The notes: a model not told the origin generated them from the sequence alone. 64,000 bases of DNA from Leptolyngbya sp. PCC 7375 (GCF_000316115.1 NZ_JH993796.1:85744-149743); one strand, 5' to 3'. Shown: positions 16,849-27,321, numbered from the stretch's first letter. Program-made: numbers and translations.

Positions 16849-18316
16849 GATGCCTGTCCAAGTGTTAAATAGCAAACAGAGAAAAAGGGTTGAGAAGGTA
16901 TCCGGTACGCTAAAGCCAGTCAAGGATAGAGAGGTGTGCCGTGTTATCCGAAATCGTTCAGAGATTTGCCCAAGAAAGCCCTATCAGCGTAATGATGCGA
17001 GGGGCGATGGAGTTGGTCTTCCGTCCTGAGCGGTTGGATGACATCTTTGAGCGCCATGCCAAAGTTCAGTATCAGCGAGAACTGCTCTTCTCGACCTTGG
17101 TGAACCTGTTGAGTTTAGTGGTGTGTGGCATTCATCCGTCGATGAATGCGGCCTACCGCAAAAAGGCCGACGAGATGAACGTCACCCGGAATGCAGTGTA
17201 CGAGAAACTCAATGGCGTTGAACCGCAGGTGAGTCGTGCGGTACTCAAAGAAACGGCTGCCGAGTTGTCTACCTTGATGGATACGATGGGCGGTAAAAGT
17301 GCCCCACTCTTGCCAGGGTATGACATTCGTATTTTAGTATGGCAATGGGCTGGCGGCGACGGAACGGCGATTGAAAGTATTACGCGAGGTGGCCTCAGCC
17401 CCGTTGCCGGGAAAATCCCTAGTGGTGCTCGATCCAGAAAGACGTCTAGCCGTGGACATTTTTCCCTGTGAAGATGGTCATACTCAAGAACGTCGATTGT
17501 TTAGCCAGGTGCTGAGCGTGGTGCGCTCAGGAGAGGTCTGGGTCGCTGACCGTAACATGTGTACCCAACAGTTTTTGGTTGAAATTGCCCAGCACGATGC
17601 CGCTTTTGTGATTCGTGAGCATCAGAATCTACCCTACCAAGCGCTCAGTGATCTGATATTTATCGAGACCGGGGAAGCCGGGGAGATTTTTGAACAGGAT
17701 ATCGAAATACAGTACAACGGGCACCGGGTTGAATTGCGACGAGTTGTCCTCCGACTGGCAACGCCAACCCGGCATGACGATACTGAGATTGTCGTGCTCA
17801 CCACCCTACCAACGGCGGTGGCAGATGCATCGACGAGTCTGCGATTGTATCGAAACCGTTGGCGAGTGGAAGGCTTATTTTGACGGTGACGATGAACTTT
17901 GAGGGGGAAATCAAGACCTTAGCCTACCCCAAAGCCGCTCTGTTCAGCTTTACCTTAGCGTTGGTGGCGTACAACATTCTGGCCATTATCAAAGGGGCAT
18001 TGGCCAGTGTTCATGGGGTAGAGACTATTGAAGAGACGGTGTCTGATTTCTATGTAGTCGATGAGCTACAGGGGGTGTATCGAGGCATGATGATTGCCAT
18101 TCCGCCTGAGCATTGGCAAGGGTTTCAGGCTCTTTCCTTAATCGCGATGGCTCAACAACTCAAAGCACTTGCCAAACAAGTCAATCTGAAGCGATTTCGA
18201 AAACAACCTCGCAAACCGAAGAAAAAGAAGAAGGCGCTCGTTCGCGATCCCAAAAAGCCACATGTTGCTACTGCTAGACTTTTATCTGACCAATAATTAA
18301 CACTTGGACAGGCATC
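16849..18316 (+). mobile_element. IS4-family insertion sequence (decayed)
   Basis: 1468 bp bounded by the perfect-looking inverted repeat GATGCCTGTCCAAGTGTTAA and flanked by an 11-bp target duplication GTCCGAGCGTC (16838-16848 and 18317-18327). 10-13 bp duplications are typical of IS4 relatives. Its transposase has two frameshifts. It splits the repeat-protein gene. Confidence 0.9.
16941..18296 (+). pseudogene. IS4-family transposase with two frameshifts
   Basis: Three frame segments (16941 to about 17335, about 17340 to 17880, 17880 to 18296) join into one IS4 transposase of about 450 residues. An extra T near 17337 breaks DIRIL-GNGL, and a lost base near 17880 breaks VEGLF-TVTMNFEGEIKTL. 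The IS4 signature YRNRWRVEGLF (Y-x2-R-x3-E) is at the second break. Probably inactive. Confidence 0.85.
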
Positions 18317-18435
18317 GTCCGAGCGTCTAAAGCGTCTAGTCGAGCGGCTTGAATGTCTTCAACAGCTTTAGTTTGGTTATTGAGATGCTCCAGACGCAGC
18401 TTGTGAACAGTGTTCTTAGTCCGAGCATCAAGAGC
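18317..18435 (-). pseudogene. Repeat-protein gene, internal fragment
   Basis: Encodes about 40 residues matching the 16- and 18-residue repeats of the protein at 27415-27927 (ARTKNTVHKLRLEHLNNQTK, then AARLDALDA). It is cut at 18435 by the second IS4-like element; the N-terminal part is missing on the far side, so a deletion accompanied or followed that insertion. Confidence 0.75.
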
Positions 18436-18535
18436 CTTAAAGGGTGACAAGGAACTTAAAGTCTATATTTGGCAATGATTTGGGAAAATAGGAAGGCAAA
18501 AAAATAGGGGACTATGCATCCCCCACAAAAATAAA

Positions 18536-19385
18536 ATGTTGCCTTCAGTATACCAAACCATCTGCCGTAAGCATTTGAGCGAGCAGCAGTATCTAACCCT
18601 AGAGCTGGTGTTACTTTTGATACAAGCGCATCGTCAAGTCACCCTGGGTGCCTTAGCCAGTCTATTTCCTCAACCGATCAAATATGCGAGTCGTAAACGG
18701 AACCTACAACGGTTTTTAGTCCTCCCTCGTCTGAGTCTTAAAGTGTTGTGGTTTCCGTTGATCAAATATTGGATTCGCCAAGCTCAAACCGGTCATTGTC
18801 TCAATCGAGATCAGCGTCGTCGGTTAAAAAAAAGCTCATCAGAAGTATGGATATTGGTTGATTGCGATAGACCGAACGCAATGGAAAGAGCGTAATCTGT
18901 TTATGGTGACCCTGGTATGGGGCACCCATGCATTACCCCTATATTGGGAGCTATTAGATCATGTCGGCAACAGTAATCTGAGGACCCAAAAACGAGTCTT
19001 AAAAATCGCTCTGAAATTATTGAAACACTATCCAACGTTGGTGATAGGAGACCGAGAATTTCATAGTCCGAAATTGGCTGAATGGCTCGACCAACAAGGG
19101 GTATACTTTGCCTTGCGTCAGAAAAAAGACTTCCACTTCCAACCACACCCTGGTGACGAGTACCAAGTCCTCAAAGACCAAGGATTCAAGCCGGGCATGT
19201 CTCAATTTTTATGTCGGCATTAGAGGGAATAAAGGAGACGGATTTAGGTCCCTTTAATCTGGCGGTTTATTGGAAACGTAAGTACCGCAAGAAAGGACCG
19301 AAAGACCCCTGGTATATCCTGACAAATCTCCCCACCCTCAAACAAACCTTAAAGATTTTATCGTTGTCGCTGGGGGATAGAGATA
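18536..19385 (+). pseudogene. IS4-like transposase, 5' part
   Basis: Encodes the N-terminal three quarters of a cyanobacterial IS4-like transposase, including LDHVGNSNLRTQKRVLK and VIGDREFHSPKLAEWL (catalytic aspartate), with frameshifts near 18855 and 19205. The frame reaches RCRWGIEI and is then cut by the recombinase element. The remainder is at 21936-22296. Confidence 0.8.
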
Positions 19386-19505
19386 CGCCAGCCTCAATAC
19401 CCCCATAGTCATCTCCCTCTTTATGCCGAGGTTGCTTAGTCATAGGCTGATGGTTTTCCATTTGTATTCTCCGGTGAAGAGTTAACAGTGACGGTGTGAG
19501 GAGGG

Positions 19506-21577
19506 TTACTCAGGTGGGATTGCAATCGTGGGCACTTTGCCTTTCCAACGTTGCCGTAGAATGTCACCGACAGGCCGTTGCCGATGGGTTCTTAATCGTT
19601 CCAGTTCAATCTCATCGGCCCAAATGATCCAGTGTTTTGGGGACGTGGGTTGCTGCCGGGCTTTGACCCAACCACGTCGCACCCAGTTGTATAGGGTCAC
19701 GGTGGGCATCCCCAGCGTGACCGCTAACTCAGGGAGCCACCACTCATGCTCAGAAAGGGGGCTCTCTGGCTTTAGGCAATGGACGAGGCCGGAGTCCGAG
19801 ATGGCGTATCAAGGTTTGGACGATTTCTCGAGTGAAGGTTTGACGTCGTTTGGGTGGACGAAACCCTTCTTGATGCAAGCAGTCAACTATTTCATCGGTT
19901 GTTAAATTGGCCTCGACCAGTTGCTCTAGCCGCTCACATAACTGAGGGTAGTAACTCAGTTGTGTCCATTTTGCCACCGGACGAATAATTTGAGCTTGAC
20001 AGGAGAATCCTCCCGACCACTCAATCATAACCTGAACCTGTTCACTTGTGCCTTCAACAGTGACAATGATTTTATCAATCACCTGCCGGATGATTTCTTT
20101 GCGTTGAGCCTGAGTTGTTGTTGGCACAGACCATAAGGCAGGCAGGTCTTGAGCAAGTCTTCGAATCTGTTGTTGTTGGTCGGGTGATAGTTGTTTGGGC
20201 TTCTCGCAACAAAAACGTTCATAGTCTTCTTGGAGTTGTTGTTGAGCTTGCAATTTAGCTTCCCATTCTTGGGCTAATTGTCTGGCGACCAAACGGTTCT
20301 CTGGCTCTACTAACTGGTAATGTCGTCTGGCTCTATCAGTCTCAAATTGGGCTCTCTCAAGTCGTTGGTGCCACACCTTGTCGAGTTCTAATCGGTCTTC
20401 TTCAAGATGTCTTGCAGCGGCCAGTGACAACTCTAATGCGGCGGGTTCCAGGGCCTGTAAAACTTGGTCAACAACATACTCATCTAAACAAGCACCCGAC
20501 AAGTGTTGGCAAATCTCACCCCCATAATCGACTTTCTCTCGGGCGCAGATATAGCGATGATGATCTTGTCCATGGGAATACTGAACCGCCATGCGACCCC
20601 CACATCGACCACACACTAACAACCCACACAGTAACCCAACCCCTTGACGGGGATGTCCTTGTTCATTACTGCGGTTCTGATTGGACTTGAGTTGAGCAAT
20701 ATTCTGCTGGTATTTTTCCCTAGCTAATGTACGCCGGATGGTGATCTTTGATCAAGACCAGCCATTCCTCGCAAGGCTTAACCACTCTGCCGGTATGAGG
20801 TCGTCCCGCTTTCTTTTTTCGAGGGTCTACTTGTCTGCGTCCATAGGCATAGGCCCCAGCATAGGTCGGATGTCTCAGGAGATTTTGCAATGTCGCTCGA
20901 TTGGGCCGATGCCATTCTAAATCGCCTTTTGTCGGTCCCGATAATACCCGTACCCCAATCTGAATATGATGGGTCACTAGGTACTGGAGTACGGCATTGA
21001 GGGTCCCCAATTCCTCAAATTTTCTGAAGATCAGCTGCACCACCTGTTGTACTTGTTCGTCTGGGTCAAAGTGTATTTCCCCAGAGGGACGACGCACATA
21101 GCCGATGGGCACATTGAAGCCCAATTCCCCTCGTTCAGCTTTGTTACGCTTTCCCTGAATCATTCGCTGTTTGAGGATGTGGAGCTCTATCTCCGAGAAC
21201 GATCCTTTCAACCCAAGCAAGAGCCTGTCGTTGTAATCACTCGGATTATAGATGCCGTCCAGGTCGGCTATCAGTGTGCCGAATAGGGCACAGATTTCCA
21301 ACAGTTGATGCCAATCTTTCGATGAACGGGCCAACCGGGACATCTCTACTCCTAATATTAACCCCACATGATTGAGACCCACTTCACTGACAAGACGTTG
21401 AAAGCCTAAACGTCCTTCAGCGCTACTGCCTGACTTTCCTAAATCATCATCAATGGTCAGCACACGCTCGGCTCTCCAGCCTAGGGCTTCGGCTCGCCCC
21501 ACTAATCCATACTGGAGTCGGGTCGATTCTTGATGGTCGCTCACCTGCTGCAAGGTTGACTGACGAACATAGACCAC
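19506..21577 (-). pseudogene. Large serine recombinase, frameshifted
   Basis: Three frame segments make one recombinase of about 690 residues: 21577-20720 holds the catalytic domain (YVRQSTLQQV with the serine nucleophile, then MSRLARSSKDWHQLL) and recombinase domain; about 20735-19750 holds the zinc-ribbon (CGRCGGRM..CAR) and a long coiled coil; 19709-19506 holds a C-terminal helix-turn-helix (MPTVTLYNWVRRGWVKARQQ). An extra A near 20723 (TAGG for TGG) and a one-base shift near 19757 separate them. The last piece might instead be a separate helper gene. Confidence 0.75.
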
Positions 21578-21628
21578 CGCTAACCGGTCCAGATGATGGG
21601 CTTGTATTTTTCTGAAGGCCAGTGGCTG

Positions 21629-21880
21629 CTATTCGTTGGGAGACTCATTCGTCACCTCCTGTCCTGACTGGGCACTCAGATGATTCTCCAGCAGTTGGCT
21701 CAAGACATTGATCAGTCTCTGCCGCTTCAGTTGCGGCAACCGTTGCCACAGCTCCTTCCTCGGAGGACAGGCAGACGGGGGACTCGTTTCGCTCTGACAT
21801 GGATATTCTTCCTTTTCGTGCAATGGCTCACTTGCCTTTATTTTGGCGACGAGTTCAACCAAGCGGAGTAACCCCCTCAA
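21629..21880 (-). CDS. Small protein preceding the serine recombinase
   Basis: 83 residues, with PRKELWQRLPQLKRQRLINVLSQLLENHL. Its stop is in the same frame as, and 51 bp before, the recombinase start, so it is the first gene of the element. A helper or regulatory role is possible; not recognised. Confidence 0.5.
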   Translation of the reverse strand: MRGLLRLVELVAKIKASEPLHEKEEYPCQSETSPPSACPPRKELWQRLPQLKRQRLINVLSQLLENHLSAQSGQEVTNESPNE

Positions 21881-21935
21881 TCTAACGGTAGGGTATTGAG
21901 AAGGCTTCGTCTTTATAGGGGTATTATGGCTGGCG

Positions 21936-22296
21936 CATTGAACAATTTTTTAAAGATTGTAAAACCGGGGGCTATCACCTGGAGGATACCAAGGTGAACG
22001 ACCGTCGCTTTTTAGCCTTGGTGGTGGTCATTGTGCTCGCCTATAGTTTGGCTACAATGCACGGACAACGCATGCAAGCATTACGGATAGACGATTACGC
22101 TGGATGTATCAAAAAGCACTCAGGCAAGGCTCCCTATCACAGTGATTTTAGCTTGGGTTTGTATGGGCAACGGTGGATATATGCCATGGATATATGGGCG
22201 GATTCGGCCTTGAAATTGATTGCGCTCAAACCGAATAAACGACTCTATTTTCAACGTGGTTTTCTCGCTCTGTCCCTTATGGAACACGCTTTATAG
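21936..22296 (+). pseudogene. IS4-like transposase, 3' part
   Basis: Continues the transposase interrupted at 19385: IEQFFKDCKTGGYHLEDTKVNDRRF, the IS4 region containing the catalytic glutamate, then a helical tail ending at 22296, 7 bp before the right inverted repeat. Confidence 0.8.
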
Positions 22297-22316
22297 CTAC
22301 GCTGTCACCCTTTAAG

Positions 22317-22648
22317 ATCCGTTGCTTGTTGATGATGAATGGGAATATGAACCAGGCCAAGCCAACGAGGGACGAGGAGATTTAGTTTTCACGGATGGAA
22401 AAGACCGGTTTGCTGTCGTGGAAGTGAAATACCTTGTGTTGAATGAAAACGGCTCAGCGACTGGTAGGAAGGGGCATACGAGACGGACTGGCAATACGAA
22501 AAAGCGTCGTAAGGTAGAGGGTCAGGCGCGTGATTACGCCGGAAAGCTACGAGCGAAATTAGGTGATGCTCAGTCGGTAGAGGCTTACTACTTCACCAAT
22601 GACGATAAGACAGAGCTGAAACGAATAGAAACAGGCATTGCACCCTAG
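22317..22648 (+). pseudogene. PD-(D/E)XK-type nuclease fragment
   Basis: The frame is open from the IS end and starts without a ribosome site, so the N-terminus was lost at the IS junction. The remaining 108 residues have GRGDLVFTDGKDRFAVVEVKYL, a Gly-Asp..Glu-Val-Lys pattern typical of restriction-like nucleases. The C-terminal half is basic (TRRTGNTKKRRK) and helical. No intact copy or methylase partner lies in the window. Confidence 0.65.
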
Positions 22649-23288
22649 AAGATTGCGATCGCAACCGCCCAATATCGATTGAATATAAGAAGCCCCCACG
22701 GACGCTAAGGTTCATGGAGGCTTCGGTTTAGATATAGAATGGAATTCAATAAATCGTTCTTCTATGAGTCCACTCTAGGCTAGCGAGATTCGTATGTCAG
22801 CCTGTGCCGGATAGCCCTATCCCCTCATTACACAACCATCAAGTTTGCTGGGTTTGTGTCGGCGATCACAGCTTTAAAACACAACAGCACCCAGAACACT
22901 CAACTGAGGAACTCTTCTAAAATAAACAAGACTTTTTAGAGATGTTCACTGTAAGGCGAACCTATTGTAAACAGGGCTCTCTAGTGCAAGTAAGAAGAAA
23001 TATCAGGGATGTGTTTGGGTGCTGTTTTTGAACTGTCGGATGATTCTATCGAAATATCTATCGTTAGACCTCCCTGTGTAGCGGCTATGAGCTTTTCAAC
23101 TCATGTGTACAGAATAGTCCTGTAATGTCTCAAAATCTCTTCTCTGATACAAACGGTAACGTTGTTATTTGTCACTGTCATCCTTGTCTATCAGTGAGAT
23201 AACTCTATGAGCTGCTGTGGTGGATATCACCGCGAGCGGTAATGCCATCCGTTTAGAATCAGGCAATTCAATCGTGGGATAAGCACTG
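22649..23288. other. Gene-free stretch with one hairpin
   Basis: I see no convincing gene here. An imperfect hairpin GAAGCCcCCACG/CATGGAGGCTTC spans 22689-22724 without a clear T run. The rest is AT-rich and unremarkable. Confidence 0.5.
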
Positions 23289-23510
23289 ATGCGCCGACCG
23301 AAACAGCTAATTGCTAGCCAAGTAGTCGCCTCGTTACCGAAATCGCAGCCAGCGACGGGCAAGCTGAAGTACTTTCGGCCCTTGCCGTACCATGTGGCAC
23401 TGAGGCAGGCGGCGCAGTTTGAAGCGTGGATGCAGGATGTAGACGATGTGAGTGGTCCGGCGGAGGCTGTGGATAGTAGTGATTTTGATCCGAGGTTGAT
23501 GGACTGGTAG
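23289..23510 (+). CDS. Small acidic-tailed protein, unknown
   Basis: 73 residues from an ATG; basic N-terminal half (MRRPKQLIASQVV) and acidic C-terminus (DSSDFDPRLMDW). Not recognised. The opposite strand is also open across part of it, so coding is only probable. Confidence 0.4.
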   Translation: MRRPKQLIASQVVASLPKSQPATGKLKYFRPLPYHVALRQAAQFEAWMQDVDDVSGPAEAVDSSDFDPRLMDW

Positions 23511-23837
23511 GGGGGGTGCGTATAGCCTAAAGGGCATGGCTAACGTTAAGGCGAAGCCGCTCCAGCGGAGCAACGCAACGCAACCCGATAAACCCGATGC
23601 CCTTAAACTCCGTAGGTTTCGTGCTCGTACCTGTGGAGTACCGCCAGCAGCATTATCCAAGACACTGGAACTCCTCAATCAGTCCAAGGTGCTTTCTTAT
23701 GAACTATAATTGGCCAAGAGAATAAAGATCGGTTGGTAACTTTTGTTTCTAGTATTAACGAGTTTTCGCGTTTTTCCATTGACATTCCCCTTCTCGAAAC
23801 TTCCCTCTACATATCCCCTAAGTTTTGGAGAACATCT

Positions 23838-24110
23838 ATGTCAATCTATGTCGGCAATCTATCCTACGATGCTACAAACGAAGATCTAACGGCTGTATTT
23901 GCAGAGTATGGAACGGTCAAAAGTGTTCATCTCCCCACTGATCGCGAAACGGGTCGTATGCGCGGCTTCGCTTTTGTGGAAATGGGTGCAGAGTCTGAAG
24001 AAACGGCTGCCATTGAAGCACTGGATGGTGCAGAGTGGATGGGTCGTGATCTAAAGGTCAATAAAGCGAAGCCTCGTGAAGAGCGCAGTGGTGGCCGCAA
24101 AAGTTGGTAA
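23838..24110 (+). CDS. RRM RNA-binding protein (cyanobacterial Rbp type)
   Basis: 90 residues, a single RNA-recognition motif with RNP2 IYVGNL (3-8) and RNP1 RGFAFVEM (42-49), then a short glycine/arginine tail. Cyanobacterial Rbp proteins of this size bind RNA, and some are cold-induced. The ATG at 23838 has GGAG upstream; an upstream in-frame start at 23733 would add a non-RRM leader. The roughly 130-nt A/T-rich leader may carry cold regulation. It ends in a strong terminator. Confidence 0.93.
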   Translation: MSIYVGNLSYDATNEDLTAVFAEYGTVKSVHLPTDRETGRMRGFAFVEMGAESEETAAIEALDGAEWMGRDLKVNKAKPREERSGGRKSW

Positions 24111-24182
24111 AAACTTTTGCCATAGCTACTAAACATTGACGTTAAGTCATTTTTAGTCATTTGGTTGTAAGGGCTAGATCTA

Positions 24183-24222
24183 ACTAAAAGAGTTCGGGTA
24201 GAAATGCCTGAACTCTTTTAGT
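24183..24222 (+). terminator. Terminator after the RRM gene
   Basis: Inverted repeat ACTAAAAGAGTTCGGG / CCTGAACTCTTTTAGT with an 8-nt loop; the stem includes a T-rich descending arm. Could act in both directions. Confidence 0.75.
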
Positions 24223-24254
24223 ATCAACGGGAGGACTTAGTTGTCTGAATGTGA

Positions 24255-24449
24255 ATCAGGGTAGCTATACATCGCTATGCTGTGGATGGTCGTTGTTCAC
24301 GACATAGCTGCGACCTCGTCGGCCACCGTCAGCAGCCTGAGCGCCAGTATGAGGTGTTGATGGTGGATGAACAGGGTTTGCTAGCAGCATGGATGCCGGA
24401 AGTGGCGCTGCGGTTTATTGCGTTGCGGGATGTGGTGATGCCGTTTTAG
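24255..24449 (+). pseudogene. Decayed gene fragment
   Basis: Open frame without a start, reading RYAVDGRC, DLVGHRQQPERQYEVLMVDEQG and ending IALRDVVMPF. Parts recur at 27146-27206 (RYAVDGRC) and 28618-28675 (GDLVGHRQQPERQYE), each also without a full gene. A degenerate dispersed gene family; identity unknown. Confidence 0.4.
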
Positions 24450-24551
24450 GGGTGGGGCGTTGCGATCGCAACTTCCTGAGAAAGTTGTTAGTTTAAATTC
24501 TTGCTAGGGTGCTTGATAATCAGTTACACGAGTGGTTGAACGTGTCCAAAC

Positions 24552-24888
24552 ATGTATATCGTCGGCTCTACATACACACGCAATGACATCTACGCCATCC
24601 TTTCTCTTCCGGAAAATCAACAGGGTGGGGACTGGTTAAACGGTTATCATCGTCATGATTCTGACTACTACATCTTTTGCAATGTCGGCATTCCTGGTAG
24701 AACGGGGCATGACTACGACAACTATTGGGAAGGTGAGAAGCTGATATGGCACGGTAAGACTCAATCCCATTTTGAACAGAAAACTATTCAGAATCTTATT
24801 TCCGGAGACTATCGCGTTTTTATTTTCTATCGCAGCGCAGATAGAGCACCATTTACCTTTGCTGGAATTGGAAAACCTATCCCAAATC
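24552..24888 (+). pseudogene. HNH nuclease gene, 5' part, split by IS
   Basis: Encodes residues 1-112 of a nuclease whose second part is at 26645-27056. The sequence MYIVGSTYTRNDIYAILSLP, then GRTGHDYDNYWEGEKLIWHGKTQS and VFIFYRSADRAPFTFAG, resembles DUF3427-like sensor domains fused to nucleases. It is cut at 24888 by a DUF6399-type IS with an 8-bp duplication; removal of the IS restores PIPN-PSTERPVRIDW in frame. Confidence 0.8.
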
Positions 24889-26644
24889 GGGTAACAACTT
24901 AAGCCGGGAAAAGCTCTACGTGCAAGGGGTTTGTCTGATGTGCTTTAGATGACCGTCTAGGCATGGGTAGCTCATTAATAGTACTGAGGATCCATTCAAA
25001 TAGGTCTGGAAATGGGTGTCCAAAGAGTCTTTGAGCAGCGGTCGTGCCATCGGGACGTTTAAGGTCAAAATTGTGAATAATGGTGAGCACCTTCAAGGAC
25101 TGTGCCGAAAAGCCACGATTGGCCTGATGACGTTGAGATAGATAGCCATTACGCCCCTCGACCGCCGAGGAGGTGCGTTGATACTTGGCACACATCCACT
25201 GGCACCAATGGACCCAGTATTGCCGTTGAGTGTCGTCTAGCTTTAGGGTCATGGCATCTGCCATGAGCTGATCATAGGCATCACTGGTGGCCTGTTGATA
25301 GCGTGCTTTGAGATGAGGTTTGCGGGTTTTATCAGTCTGTTGAGTCCAATACACCCAGGGCAACAAGGCAGTGAGAACCCAATTTTGAGTGTCAATCTCC
25401 TGAGTTTCAGTGGCTAAGGCCTGCATCACCCACTGCCACCAGGCATGAATCCCGTTGGCGAACTGAGGAATCTGAGCTTCAAAGGTGTCAATCGCGTGTT
25501 GCGCCTTATCCCCTCCATAGAGCTTTGCTAGGTGAGTCAGGGTCGTCAACGGAGCCGCTAACTGGGTTGTTAAGTCGTCAAACAGTTGCCATTGAGCGGT
25601 ATCCAGGGTGAAAGGATGAACCGATTGGCTAATATCGGCCAAGGCGCGATGATAGGTAAACTGATCTTGTTCAAGCTGTTGATATTGCTGCGTCAGCGTC
25701 TCTAGCTGGACACACAAAGTTTGTTGTTTGACCTTGGGTTTGGTTTGGTTCACTTGCTGTTGGAGGGTGTCGAGTTGTTTTTCAACCTGAGCCAGTTGAC
25801 GTCCCAATGCACTCCCGATAGGACGAGCTAAGGCTCGCATTCCATGGAACAAATCGGCCACACTGACGGTGCCCAGACCAGCGATGGCAAGTTTCACTAA
25901 CGCACGAGCCCCATCACTGACCATAAAGTGGCATTCCCAGTCGGACGGATGCCACCACTGCTCTAGCTGGTGACACCAGGTTTCATACTGACGATTCTCA
26001 CATTCAACTTCTGTAAAGATAAACCCACTCGCCAATTCCACCAGCACCAGGATCGGCAGTCCAAAAAAGGTTTCATCTCCCCCGAGGCAGATGCCGAGTT
26101 TGTTGAGAGGTTGACATTGCTCAGATTGAGAGACTTCGTAGATGACAATGACGTCTTCAACACGGTGTTTCAATTGACGCAGGGCATTGGCTGAAACACC
26201 CACATGGGTCTCTAAATGAACCGACTTAAAAAACTCGCATAGGCTCTCGGCTCCGATACCGTGCTTTATGCCAAAGTGGTAGAGCACACCTAGCACCAGA
26301 CGTTTTAGCCAAGCTGACCCACTCGCGGTTTCCCACAGGTCCGATTCTGCATACTGGTTGCGACGCTCTATCCCCTGCTGATGACGGTGCACACTGCTTT
26401 TACTGATGCCAAGCGCCGACGCTATCGACTCGATGCCCAGATGTGTTTCCGTTTTGATATAACCAGCCACTTTTTGGCTGCGCTCTCGTATAGTAAGACT
26501 CATCGTTCCCGATTTTGTTTTGCATCGGACACGATACACGGCTCTGAGCATTGCTGCAGAGCTATTTTTTGGGCCATCGCAATTCAATGTGCTTATTTAT
26601 ACGCTCTCTAAGACCTGCTCGTTTCCCGGCTTAAAGAGTTACCC
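24889..26644 (-). mobile_element. DUF6399-type insertion sequence, copy A (intact)
   Basis: 1756 bp. Terminal inverted repeats GGGTAAC-NNN-TTAAGCCGGGAAA, flanked by an exact 8-bp target duplication CCCAAATC (24881-24888 and 26645-26652). Contains a single intact transposase gene. A second, damaged copy in the opposite orientation is at 31633-33809. Confidence 0.92.
24899..26503 (-). CDS. DUF6399-type transposase
   Basis: About 534 residues from ATG 26503; an in-frame upstream ATG at 26587 would add 28 residues. N-terminal helix-turn-helix (IESIASALGISKSSVHRHQQG), then an RNase H-like region with GGDETFFGLPILVLVE and VSDGARALVKLAIAG carrying candidate catalytic aspartates, a long helical insertion, and YQRTSSAVEGRNGYLSQRH with a candidate catalytic glutamate. 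The family is widespread in filamentous cyanobacteria. Intact, so it could mobilise the damaged copy as well. Confidence 0.85.
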   Translation of the reverse strand: MSLTIRERSQKVAGYIKTETHLGIESIASALGISKSSVHRHQQGIERRNQYAESDLWETASGSAWLKRLVLGVLYHFGIKHGIGAESLCEFFKSVHLETHVGVSANALRQLKHRVEDVIVIYEVSQSEQCQPLNKLGICLGGDETFFGLPILVLVELASGFIFTEVECENRQYETWCHQLEQWWHPSDWECHFMVSDGARALVKLAIAGLGTVSVADLFHGMRALARPIGSALGRQLAQVEKQLDTLQQQVNQTKPKVKQQTLCVQLETLTQQYQQLEQDQFTYHRALADISQSVHPFTLDTAQWQLFDDLTTQLAAPLTTLTHLAKLYGGDKAQHAIDTFEAQIPQFANGIHAWWQWVMQALATETQEIDTQNWVLTALLPWVYWTQQTDKTRKPHLKARYQQATSDAYDQLMADAMTLKLDDTQRQYWVHWCQWMCAKYQRTSSAVEGRNGYLSQRHQANRGFSAQSLKVLTIIHNFDLKRPDGTTAAQRLFGHPFPDLFEWILSTINELPMPRRSSKAHQTNPLHVELFPA

Positions 26645-27056
26645 CCCAAATCCCTCAACTGAACGACCAGTTAGGATAGATTGGGCGTTTGGAGCCGATG
26701 AAATAGACGAAGTCCCTGTATTCACTGACGAGTATGTTCCTGGCACCAAGTTTAAGGAGGGGCAGCGTACCCAGGTTTTCGTTAATCGCTACGAACGAGA
26801 TCGCAGAGCACGAGACACCTGCATCAAACACCACGGAACTAGTTGTGCAGCTTGTGGAATCAACTTTAGAACAAAGTACGGAGTACTCGGAGAAGGATTC
26901 ATCCACGTCCATCACATTACGCCAATCAGCGAGCTTGGTGAGAGCTATATTGTAGACCCCGTCAATGACCTTGTACCTGTTTGTCCCAACTGTCATGCAA
27001 TGCTTCATCGCCGGAATCCGCCTTTGAGTATTGATGAACTCAAGAAGATTATCTAA
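26645..27056 (+). pseudogene. HNH nuclease gene, 3' part, split by IS
   Basis: Carries the catalytic domain: CAACG (first zinc pair), HVHHITPISE (metal and general base histidines) and NDLVPVCPNCHAMLHR, a McrA-type HNH finger. With 24552-24888 it forms a protein of about 249 residues. A modification-dependent restriction role is likely by analogy with McrA-like nucleases that have an N-terminal sensor; inference. Disrupted unless the IS excises. Confidence 0.85.
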
Positions 27057-27256
27057 CCAAATTTCACGTACCTGCACTGCAGACAAATACGGTCGCTACG
27101 TTGCTAGGGTTGCGATCTCAACCCACCCACCACCAAAACCAGCCACACCGCACATCGCTACGCCGTGGACGGTCGTTGTTTGCTGCGATTGAAGCGGTGC
27201 GATAAGTCTTAGTTAAGTAGGGTTGGCACAGCCACCATCATCTACCCAAAAACTGA

Positions 27257-27286
27257 CAAAAAAGTCCCCACCAATCGGCAGAGGCT
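27257..27286 (-). terminator. Terminator of the repeat-protein gene
   Basis: Minus strand: AGCCTCTGCCGATTGGTGGGGACT followed by six T. Counterpart of 16615-16645. Confidence 0.8.
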
Positions 27287-27321
27287 CTAGAGTGTGTGTA
27301 GGAGAGACTGAATGGAAAAAA

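Larger units (their letters stand above)
19386..21935 (-). mobile_element. Serine-recombinase element nested in an IS
   Basis: 2550 bp with imperfect terminal inverted repeats CGCCAGCC..AATACCCC.AT (19386-19406 and 21915-21935). It interrupts the IS4-like transposase between RWGIE and QFFKDCK. It carries a large serine recombinase (frameshifted) and a small upstream gene. No convincing target duplication. Confidence 0.75.
18436..22316 (+). mobile_element. IS4-like element containing a nested recombinase element
   Basis: Inverted repeats CTTAAAGGGTGACA at 18436-18449 and 22303-22316 delimit an IS of about 1331 bp after removal of the nested element 19386-21935. No target duplication is visible, and the two flanks belong to different genes (repeat protein on the left, nuclease on the right), so an adjacent deletion is likely. 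Confidence 0.8.

Noticed and set aside
23165..23362. Minus-strand frame of 65 codons opposite the small 23289 gene
   Set aside because: No ribosome site and no recognisable pattern; the plus-strand frame has a slightly better case, though both are weak.
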